Assembly (NCBI RefSeq): GCF_954871325.1
Contig: NC_088775.1
Location: 57,079,561 to 57,143,560, forward strand
Length of the DNA stretch: 64,000 nucleotides
Source of the DNA: Gordionus sp. m RMFG-2023
Taxonomy: Eukaryota; Nematomorpha; Gordioida; Chordodea; Parachordodidae
Direction of reading: 5' to 3'
Position numbers and translations under genes: made by a program. A model generated the notes under the pieces. The model was not told the DNA's origin. It worked only from the letters and a program-made list of their open reading frames with translations, and made no database searches. Position 1 is the first letter of the stretch. Each line of letters begins with the position of its first letter. This document shows, in pieces, positions 46,303 to 55,175 of this stretch.

Positions 46303-46885
46303 AATTAAAACCAATTACCTTTGCCTTGAGGTACTGTATTTATATTTGATATTAGCTTTTAAGGTTTAGTCTTTATTTTATAATTTTCTACAAAATGGTA
46401 TATAAATAGCTTTTGAGGTTTAGTCTTTATTTTATAATTTTCTACAAAAATGGTATGTAAATTTTTGAAGTTTAGTCTTTATTTTATAATTTTCTACAAA
46501 AATGGTATGTAAATAGCTTTTGAGGTTTAGTCTTTATTTTATAATTTTCAAAAATGCTATATAAATAGCTTTTGAGGTTTAGTCTTTATTTTATAATTTT
46601 CTACAAAAATAGTATGTAAATAGCTATTGAGGTTTAGTCTTTATTTTATAATTTTCTACAAAAATGGTATGTAAATAGCTTTTGAGGTTTTAATTTTCTA
46701 CAAAAATGTTTATGTAAATATTAATTAAAACCAATTACCTTTGCCTTGAGGTACTGTATTTATATTTAATATTAGCTTGGTTTCGTCTTAATTTTAGAAT
46801 TTTCTACAAAAATGTGTATGTAAATATTAATTAAAACCAATTACCATTGCCTTGAGGTACTGTATTTATAATTTTAGAATTTTCT
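46303..46885 (-). repeat. ~55 bp repeats with splice-like words
   Basis: Seven or so ~55 bp units of GGTTTAGTCTTTATTTTATA plus ATTTTCTACAAAAATGG, interleaved with three copies of a longer unit. Read on the minus strand, the longer unit contains AAATACAG, then TACCTCAAGGCAAAG, then GTAATTGG: an acceptor-like AG, 15 bp in multiples of three (YLKAK), and a donor-like GTAATT. A fourth, diverged version (CTGAACAAGGCCAAG before GTAATTGG) lies near 46150-46170. This may be a repeated micro-exon or only a coincidental repeat. Confidence 0.7.
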
Positions 46886-47074
46886 TGGCTTTATTTATGT
46901 CTACCCTATAAATATAAGGATGCGAGAAGGATTCCGATTCCAAGCGCCGATATTCATTCATTCATTCATTACCATGCCAGAAATAGGAGTTGTAGCGTGC
47001 ACCATGTATATTCACTAGTATATACATCCTAAACATGATGTATACCCGTTTTATTATAGTGGACGGTACCACTA

Positions 47075-47235
47075 TGTAGTCAGCTAGCATAGTAAAGAAG
47101 AGAGGAGTAAGAAAGAGGGGATCTATTAGTTCCGTTACCGGCAAGATAGTGTTAAGAATTGTAGCTAATATCAATAATAATGTACCTGACGCCTGGTTAG
47201 ATTTAAGAGATGGGAAAAAAATTCTTAATGTTTGG
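47075..47235 (+). pseudogene. Tc1-like transposase HTH fragment
   Basis: The + strand frame reads RGVRKRGSISSVTGKIVLRI, VANINNNVPDAWLDLRDG and KKILNVW. This resembles the Tc1/mariner N-terminus (KRGRPRKLT..., R.IV...I..NP..SLR.LA..LNVS). It ends at GTAAGTAT, a strong donor-like word. No catalytic domain follows. Tentative; the minus strand of the same DNA is also open for 104 codons. Confidence 0.4.
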
Positions 47236-47789
47236 TAAGTATATCCTTGGAAGCTAACGCAATGTCTATATAACATGTCCTATTCCTGAGGTATTCAACT
47301 TCTCTGTAATTGTAATCTCACTTCCTGAAGTCCCTTGTCCTAAAGAGCTTATTGTCTTCGTCTGATTTATTCCTTCTTTTATCCTCAATCATTTGTCATT
47401 CTAAGTCAAAAAGTATCCCCATAGATCCTTGTCTGTATTAAGCAAGCGATGCTCGGAATCCATGTTATTCACTATTATCATTATTATATTGAGCCTGGAG
47501 ATCGTTATCATTATTAATATTCATGGTTTTAGATTATCATTGACTTCGTCAAAAATCGTTTATCCAGTAGGGAAAGGAAAAAGGGTGTTATAAAGGGGAG
47601 GGGGAAATTTAGAAAAAAAAATAAAATAATAATTATACTTATCTCATCTCTTTTTATTTAAACCATAATTCCAATTGCGCCAAAACATAAGTTGTCATTA
47701 GACTAGGGATAAGAGATTGGAAATAAGGCAGCGAGAAATAGTCTGATACTTCCACGATTCCTGCTCTAGTTTAAACCATATTTAAGCAT
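47236..47789. other. Unassigned DNA, possibly 3' tail of the LINE
   Basis: No coding frame recognised. It adjoins the 3' end of the minus-strand LINE and may be partly its 3' UTR. Confidence 0.35.
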
Positions 47790-47938
47790 GTATTGTAGAT
47801 GTTCCTTTAAATGTTTCTTGTTTTTGCTGAGTGCAAGAAAATCTATAAACGTAAGATTGATCAAGTCTATGTCCTTCAGACATTTTGCCAGCCAATAGTA
47901 TTTGGGGGTTCTTTGCCTATCATAATCCGGGGTCCACT

Positions 47939-49575
47939 TCAAGGCGAAAATATCATATTCTCTCGTGAATGTCTTAAGCAGTGGCCGAGTAATTCTAATC
48001 TCCTCAGAGGAATGAGTCGTTTGATAGGTAGGATGTCACACCTGTTCCAGAGAGTTGTGTTTGGGGTGTTGTATGGATAGTAAGTTTTAGTGATTCTTCT
48101 TAAGCACTTGTTTATGAAGGTCTGGGATGTGTTGATGTTGCTTTTAGTGTCCTGCCATGTTTCCAAACCGTATGTTAAGATGGGTAGAATTAGGGATTTA
48201 AAGAGTCTTATTTTTAGGTTCGTAGATAACTGGTTGGACGACCATAATTTAGTTAGCTGATGATATCGGGATCGGGCCTTGTTGGTCCACGACTTAGTTT
48301 CCAAAATGGTGGTGCCTAATGGCATTATTCTGGTTCCTAGGTACTTAAAATCCGAGACCGTTTCTATCACATTATCCTCAAAGTTAAAGGGGTCGCTGTT
48401 ATATAGAAGGATATTGGATGCAATTAACTTTGTCTTTGAGTAGTTGACTTTCAGTCCGTATCCAAAGCAATTTTTGACAAACAATGACAGCAAGTTTCTT
48501 AATTTGTACTCAGAGTTAGCTAATATGCATACATCATCGGCATAGCATAGAAAATTTAGAGAGTTGTGTATGTTATTATCATATTGTTGATTCAGATATC
48601 GAGGGTTAAGAGCATGTTCTTGTTTGAAGGATTTATTCAGAATATCGTTCATTATTACATTAAATAGCATAGGTGATAAAATGAATCCTTGTTTCAGTCC
48701 TCTGTTGGCCCTAAATGGTTGTGATTTTAAGTTCAGATGTTGTGGTATCACGTTATGATTATCGTATATTATTTTTATAGGCGAAATCAGATGTTTATCT
48801 ATTCCTATCTCCTCAGTAAGGGCCAGATCTTATGCTGTATGATGGAGTCAAAGGCTTGACTTAGATCAATATTAGGGCAAATATTGGGGACTTATGCATT
48901 TTAGCTTTCTCCAGAATAACCTTAAGCGCCATGGTTAGTTCCGTCGTGTTCCTGCCCTTCCTATATGATGTGATGGCGTTTGAGAGGTTTCTATCCATGA
49001 TTGGTTTAATCCTGACGGCTATAATATACGTGAACATTTTTAGGGTAACTGGGATCAGTGCAATTCCTCTGTAATCCCAAGGCTGGTCGGGTTCTTATTT
49101 TTAGGGAAATTAAGTATTATCGAGGTCATCCATTCCTCTGGGAAATTGCCAGTATTCCATATCTCATTAAAGAGGGGAAGCAGTAGACTAGCACTTAAAT
49201 CAGCATCTATCTTCCAAAGTTCCGCAAAAATCCCATCGATTCCGGCTGCTTTATGGGTTTTTAGTCTTTTAATGGCATTGATTATATCTATTCTGTTCAG
49301 GTTCCTATTAGGTGGTTGGAAAGGATAGTAACATAATGGTTTAGGCCACCTTGTTCTGTAAAGGTTCATGTAATGGTCTGTCCATATCGCTAATTGTTCC
49401 CTGGGGTCCGTTATAATTTTATTATTTTCAATGTGTAATCTTGGTAGAGGATTGGATTTAAAGGTAGTGAGTAACTTAAGAGATTGGAAAGCCTTGTAAA
49501 TATTATTGTTGTCAAAGCTATATTGAATGGATCTAGATAAGTTGGCAATAAAATATCTTTTATCTGTTCTTATGC
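47939..49575 (-). pseudogene. LINE reverse transcriptase
   Basis: Pieces in order: IIDAIKRLKTHKAAGIDG-like start (actual INAIKRLKTHKAAGIDGI), GNFPEEWMTSIILNFPKNKN, DYRGIALIPVTLKMF, a region with DLSQAFDSI in a shifted frame, ANRGLKQGFILSPMLFN and LNFLCYADDVCILANSEY, with the catalytic YADD near 48530. The C-terminal thumb (FKSLILPILTYGLETW, INKCLRRI) follows to a stop at 47939. About two frameshifts, around 49070 and 48840, interrupt a domain that is otherwise well preserved. The protein would copy its own RNA at the nick made by the upstream endonuclease. Confidence 0.9.
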
Positions 49576-49581
49576 AGTGAG

Positions 49582-50552
49582 TTATGTACCTTCTGTGGTG
49601 TTTAGTATATGGTTATAGGAGATATTTGTTGTTAAGTTTTTAATTATCTGTATTGTTGAAGGGGATAGCCATTCTTTACGTTTAATTCGTGGTCTTAAGC
49701 ATGAATTCATACAGCTTGATAAACTTAGTTTCATATCCTTCCAAGTTATATTTTTATTGATCATGCCATTTTGGGTGTTTCTCCAAGTTGTTAGATTGGT
49801 GATGAACTCTTCCTTTATAACCGGATCATTCAGCTGTGCCAAGTTTTTCCTCATTATGAAATGTGTAGAGTTAAGGTGGCTATGTTGATTTCGGTTTGGA
49901 AAAATGCTATTTTTTATCCTTAGCTCGCATCCTAGTGGGTAATGGTCCGTAAATAAGGTGAAGTTCAGTTTGCTTACGACTTTGATGTCCTTCACCCACT
50001 TAAATATATTGTTGGAAATTACAAAGAAATCAATTTGTGAGGTAGTGCCAAAAGATGGGCTTTTGTAGGTCATGGTGTGATGGTTAGGATGATTGAAGAA
50101 GGTATTTTCTATTTTCAAATTGAAGTGTTCACAGATTTCTATTAGTTTTTTGCCATTAGTGTTATTACTTTGTATTAGAGTGGCGTTCCCGAGGCAGGTA
50201 GAATTGTTAGGCTTCCCGACCGAGGCATTGAAATCGCCAGCTAATATGATACTATCTCGATGAGGTAGTTCTTTTAAGAAATTTTCCAGCTCTTTGTAAA
50301 AAAACTTTATTATTATGTGGGGAAAAATATTGAACAGGTGAATTTTCTTGTAACCAATATTTAAGGTAAGGCAGCAAATGCGACTGGAAATTGGATTAAA
50401 GCTTACATATTTAATTAGTTTGTTATGGATTAAGATTGCTACACCTGCCCAAACATGTTTAGCATTCGAGCTGCAGTATAAGGTGTATTCTAAGAGATTT
50501 CTTACTTCCGTTTCTTTCAAATGAGTTTCTTGTAGAAGGAGACAAAAGAAAG
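49582..50552 (-). pseudogene. LINE apurinic-like endonuclease
   Basis: Reading leftward: QETHLKETEVRN at the truncated start, VWAGVAILIHNKLIKYV, DSIILAGDFNASVGKP (the GDFN catalytic block), TTSQIDFFVISNN (the S.IDF block) and FTDHYPLGCELRI (the SDH-like block with the catalytic His). These are the exonuclease-endonuclease-phosphatase motifs by which LINEs nick target DNA. The open frame of 312 codons from the first Met ends at 49582, where a frameshift separates it from the continuing linker. Only the first ~35 residues of the domain are missing. Confidence 0.9.
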
Positions 50553-50574
50553 AAAAATGAATCGGACCGATACC

Positions 50575-50865
50575 GAGAATGCCGTTTATAGAGAATGGTT
50601 TTATAGAGAATGTAATTTATAGAGAATGATTTTAAAGAGAATTATTTTATAGAGAATGTCCTTTATAGAGAATGACTTCAAAGAGAATAATTTTATAGAG
50701 AATGTTGTTTATAGAGAATGATTTTAAAGAGAATTACTTTTATAGAGAATTATTTTGTGGAGAATTATATTGTAGTACAAATTATTTTGTAGAGAATTAT
50801 TTGTAGATCATGATTTTATAGAGAAATATTATATATGGGACAATTATAGAGTTCAAAAATTTTAT
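50575..50865. repeat. Minisatellite array, TTTATAGAGAATG type
   Basis: About twenty units such as TTTATAGAGAATGG and TTTAAAGAGAATTA in + orientation, directly upstream (5') of the truncated LINE. Same family as 36618-36765. Confidence 0.85.
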
Positions 50866-51426
50866 GCGGGATTTGAAAAAACACCCCCCCCCCCCCTTTC
50901 AACAGATAAGTTTGAATAAATAATTAGTCCTAATGATACGAAGAAATTTAAATATTAATGATAATTATACTTGCTTATAACCAGATCTATCTACCAATAA
51001 TAAAAGGACACTTAACCATTCAAACAATGTTAAACAGAACCTTTTACCACAGGGTAAGGGGTTATAATTCAAGTTAGACATTGAAATTAAAAGAAGTAGT
51101 TTGATTTGGAATTCCGTTATGTTAAACAAGTGAAAAAAACCTATAAAAAACATTCTAAACTTTTTGATTCATCTTTCTCTAAACTGATAAGGAGTTTACG
51201 GCTTGTAATAAGAAATTTTCATTTTACTAAAATCAATTTAGAGAAAAAGGTGTATTATTTTTGTCGATATATAATTTTTAGGTAAGAGTTTATCATTTTG
51301 TATTTTGTAAATTCAGATACAATTATTTTCGGACCTATGATGATTTCGACAGAAATTGATCCAACCACCCCCTAGTGTTCCCTCCTACCATGTGAATATT
51401 AGACAGTACTCTAGTGATCTTAACTT
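50866..51426. other. AT-rich DNA with a 14-base C run
   Basis: A poly(C) run lies at 50883-50896. Otherwise nothing recognised; the 62-codon minus-strand frame at 50965-51153 looks like chance. Confidence 0.4.
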
Positions 51427-52120
51427 AATTTTGGTAAGGCGATAGGTTGATGGGTATTGTTTTATTTTTTGTTGTTATTTGCATTTAAAATCATTAATTG
51501 AGTGCGTTTTTTAAATTTAAAAATCTGATTTTGCAAGAAATGCACCTGAATAAGTGTAACATACCCACCCTTAATGTTGCGCAATCGGTTAATTTTAGGC
51601 AATTCCAAAACGGTTAGCCAAGTTTTTAGGCCAAAAAATCGGCTAAGCATAATTAGGCTTAGCATAAAAATAGGCGAAAACGAATAGTCAAAAATTAGGC
51701 ATCCGCTAAGGAGCTCGGTTAATCACTCGTCATATATCGTTACATAATAAATTTATAAAATAATTTTAATAAAGGCTAGGCTTAGTGTTGCATAACGCAG
51801 ACGGGCGATTAGCCTAGCTCCCAGTCCCTACATTTTGTCTAATTAATTTTAGGCGATTTTTCTGTTAAGCCAAATTAGGTTTAGCTGATTTTTAGGCTAC
51901 TAACATTACTTATAAATTTCAGATTAATATAAATTAAAGTTTCTTCAGAAGTTCAATATAAAATCTTCTGAAATTTATAGGGTGGGTATTCTACACATAT
52001 TGGAATGCATTTTCGGCAAAATCAGATTTAAAATTTAATAAAACGCGCTCAATTTATGATTTAAAATGCAAAAAATAGAACAAAATACCCATCAAACTAT
52101 CGCCCTTACCTTAATTTTTA
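51427..52120. mobile_element. ~690 bp inverted-repeat element, ~145 bp TIRs
   Basis: The left arm (51427-51573: GGTAAGGCGATAGGTTGATG, ATTTTGCAAGAAATGC, CATACCCACCC) is mirrored by the right arm (51975-52118: GGGTGGGTATT, GCATTTTCGGCAAAATC, CATCAAACTATCGCCCTTAC). Between them lie ATGTTGCGCAATCGGTTA and TTAGTGTTGCATAACG with GGCTTAGCC/GGCTAAGC motifs, i.e. one or two MITEs of the TAGTGTTGCG family inserted inside. Confidence 0.7.
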
Positions 52121-52261
52121 CTAAATTATATAGATTTTTATTATAAATTATTAAATACAAAAAATTTTGGCGAAATCGTATGAAATTCCCAGGGTAGATT
52201 CACTTCGGAATAGATTTGGTAAAATCAGATTTATCAGGGAAATTAGAAACGCGCACTATAA

Positions 52262-52510
52262 ATCAGAGACCTACAGGCCTTTTAAATCCGGCCCGGATAC
52301 ACGGACTGGGCTGTATTTTAATTTTTTAAATATACCCGGGCCGAGCCTAAAATTTTATTTTTTTAAATACACGGGCCGGGTCAAAAAAGCTTTTTTTTTA
52401 AAAACCCGGGCCAGGCCATATATTTTAAAACCAAATATTTTAAATCACCATTATTATCTAGGCAAAAATATATAATATATTTTTAAAAAATCGGGGCCGG
52501 GCCATGCAGA
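52262..52510. mobile_element. hAT MITE with repeated CCCGGGCC motifs
   Basis: The left end CAGAGACCTACAGGCC is like the end at 22614. The interior repeats ACCCGGGCC, CACGGGCCGGG and CGGGGCCGGGCC, spaced by A/T runs. The right end reads GGGCCATGCAG. The GC-rich islands are conspicuous in this DNA and recall subterminal transposase sites. Confidence 0.55.
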
Positions 52511-52881
52511 TTAAAATAATGCACAAAGCAACTAAATATTGACAAAATTTTCTAAAATAATTGGCGTAAGGCTGGCTTTGTTGCTAATAGTTTTTTTAAA
52601 AAATTGCTACTCTACTAGTTAAAGCAAAGCACTAATAGAAAAATGCATATAAAAATGTTAAGTTATTAAGATTGTTACTAATTTAGTAATTCTTTATTTT
52701 TGTGAAAACTTAATTTTCCAACTTATCTTATTGCTTTCCAAGTGATGGTGTAGGACATTGCTTTTTTGGAAATTTTTCTTAAGCCTACTTTGATGTTTTC
52801 CTTTTCTAAATATATTTAATATTTCGCATCAAATATATATAATAATAAAATATTCTACATTGTAATTAAAAAAAATCTCAA

Positions 52882-52998
52882 AGCCTCTTATTGAGTAGAT
52901 TTTCCAGATTAAATATCCTTAGCCTCTTATTGAGTAGATTTTCCAGATTAAATATCCTTAGCCTCTTATTGAGTAGATTTTCCAAATAAATATCCTTA
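52882..52998. repeat. 39 bp tandem repeat, three units
   Basis: AGCCTCTTATTGAGTAGATT plus TTCCAGATTAAATATCCTT, at 52882, 52921 and 52960; the third is slightly shortened. Confidence 0.9.
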
Positions 52999-53089
52999 AA
53001 TATATTTTAAAAAATTATATCAGATTAAATCTGGTTTAATAAGTGCCAAAAAAAAAGAATTAGATGGTGAATGGTCATATTTGAGAAAA

Positions 53090-53440
53090 TTTATTTCTAA
53101 AATTATTCATTTTCTATAAAATCATTCTCTGTAAAATTCTTCAATATAAAATTATTAATCCTTCCCTATAAAATAATTCGCACTAAAACAATTATCTGTA
53201 AAACAATTCTCTGTAAAACAATTCTCTGCAAAAATATTCTCTATAAAATCATTCTCTATAAACGAGATTCTCTACAAAATCATTCTCTATAAACGAGATT
53301 CTCTACAAAATCATTCTCTGTAAATGAAATTCTCTATAAACGATATTCTTTATAAAAGACATTCTCTACAATTGTTTTCTCTATAAAGGTCTCTATATTT
53401 GCTTCTCTATAAAAGATTCTCTGTAAAGACGGGATACCCA
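53090..53440. repeat. Minisatellite array, CATTCTCTATAAA (inverse orientation)
   Basis: About 24 units of CATTCTCTATAAAAT and ATTCTCTGTAAAAC, the reverse complement of the arrays at 36618 and 50575. Confidence 0.85.
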
Positions 53441-53445
53441 ATATT

Positions 53446-53625
53446 AGCATATCATTTTTTTTATTAAAAAAATATCAAATAAAAGAAATCCATTTACATT
53501 TCATAATATAATAATATAAATGAAAAATATATATCATATAATATGTTTATTTGTTGATAAATAAAATATTAACATTATATATAAATAAAATAAATTATTT
53601 TAATAAAAATAAATATAAAATAATA
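53446..53625. repeat. Core module shared by several elements
   Basis: Contains TAGCATATCATTTTTTTTAT, TCAAATAAAAGAAATCC and TAAATAAAATAAATTATTTT. The same words occur in the same order near 24185-24275, and parts near 2868-2960, 11090-11165, 17290-17360, 22765-22890 and 32640-32690. Confidence 0.65.
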
Positions 53626-53629
53626 CTCC

Positions 53630-53940
53630 GCGTTATATTTCGCGAAATAGTTTTCGCTATATTGTCTTTGAGATTTATATTTCGCGATATTGACTTCGCT
53701 ATAAAATTTTTGCGATTATTGATTCGCGATAAAAATTTCGCGCTAATGTATTCGCTTTAAAGGTTTCGCTGTAAAAAATTCACGATATTTGTTTCGCTAT
53801 ATTGTTTTTGCGGAAAAGTATTCGCTAATGTTGATTCGCGATAAAAGTTTCGCTATAATATTCATTCGCGATAAAGGACATTCGCGATAAACGACATTCG
53901 CGATAAAAGTTTTGCTATAAATGTTTCGCTGAATTGACAT
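53630..53940. repeat. Minisatellite array, TTCGCGATAAA (inverse orientation)
   Basis: About 22 units such as TTCGCGATAAAAGTTT and TTCGCTATAAAA, ending TTTCGCTGAATTGAC, the exact mirror of the boundary at 32333. Confidence 0.85.
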
Positions 53941-54593
53941 GGAACCAATTTAAATGACTTCAAAATAATTGCTGATCAATTTGAGAAGTCACTTTGGCAA
54001 GCACATTGAGATTAAAAATCCTCCTAAATCTGGGAGAATATATTACAATTATAAACACTATTTCTCCATGATATTACAAGCATTATTGGATGGTAAAGGT
54101 AGATATATAGTAATTGCTGGGACATTATGACAGTGAATCAGATGGAGGTATATACTCAAATATTATATTATGAAACCTTATAAAAGTAAGTTAATGTTAC
54201 CAATAGTGAATGAATTATAAAAACTTGTGCACTGTTACACAACTTAGTGATTGATAAAGAAAACATAAATCTCCACCCTAAGGATACTCAAGATCCTGAA
54301 CAATGACTATTCATAGTGAGCTGACGCGACACGACATTCCCGCTACAATTGTCGCATTAAACTTAGAAATCAAATTACAAAACATTTTGTTATTTTCAAA
54401 GCGACATAATTATGATATGGCCGAAATAGAAAATTTGCAAGTGAATTTTTGAAATGCTATTAAAATAATAATGTTATATATATATATTTTACAATATAAA
54501 TAAATATGTTATATATGGAGTAATATCAGATGAAAACAATATTTAAACAGGTAATTAAAGAGTATATTAATTTGAAATATTTTTCATTTGCAG

Positions 54594-54691
54594 TTGAGAT
54601 GGCCAAATCGTCATGGAAAAATTTAAGAGATTGCTTTATGAGGGAGCATAAAAAAATAAGTCTTTATAGAGTGGGTCACTCAAATAATTGA
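54594..54691 (+). pseudogene. MADF-like exon fragment
   Basis: After the acceptor-like TTTCATTTGCAG the frame reads VEMAKSSWKNLRDCFMREHK and ends at TGA 54691. WKNLRD.F.RE is the central signature of the MADF (Myb/SANT-like) domain found in animal regulators and in the accessory protein of PIF/Harbinger transposons. Earlier MADF helices were not found. A nearby word CATAGTGAGCTGACGCGAC (54312) is reminiscent of CACAGTAGAGAGCGAC at 32173, which could be Harbinger-type ends. Tentative. Confidence 0.4.
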
Positions 54692-55175
54692 TCATGAAAG
54701 ACCTTCCTTTAATTATAATATTATCACCAAAAAAAATTTAAAATGCAAATTTTATTATATATTTTATTAATTCAATGTTGAATGATTATAATTACATAAG
54801 TTAAAAAAAATATATATATCATTAAAAAAGTAAACTACCCCAAGCTCCAAATTGGAAATATTTAATGAATCTTGAAATTTAGTAGATATAGTCCTTATAG
54901 CAAAATATTAAAATACTATAAAAATCAGGCCAAAATATCTTCAAGTTTTTTTATTACCAAGATTATAAATGTCATGGTGTATTAATTACCCCATCTTTGT
55001 ATACATTAAAAATAATGCAGAAAAATAAGGGATTGGTTTTGTTTTTATTTTTTTTATAAATTGGGTAAGTTACTAAAACTAGAGGAAATTTTTAATATTT
55101 TTTTTAAATTTCTTTTTTATTAAAAAAAAATAAAAATATGCGATCATGAGGATAATGATGGGAATTTTTTGATGT
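54692..55175. other. AT-rich DNA, nothing recognised
   Basis: No gene or repeat seen. Confidence 0.45.

Larger units (their letters stand above)
47790..50555 (-). mobile_element. APE-type LINE, minus strand, 5' truncated
   Basis: Endonuclease then reverse transcriptase on the minus strand, GC-richer than the surroundings. It starts at QETHLKE, a few dozen residues into the APE domain, where it abuts the TTTATAGAGAATG array, so it is 5' truncated. It is related to the more decayed LINE at 61360-63690. By motif style it belongs to the RTE/Jockey-like group. Confidence 0.85.

Noticed and set aside
46962-47276. 104-codon minus-strand ORF
   Set aside because: No recognisable content; the + strand of the same DNA gives a Tc1-like HTH reading, which fits better.
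53551-53760. 69-codon ORF with repeated FRDIDFAI-like words
   Set aside because: Product of the TTCGCGATAAA array.
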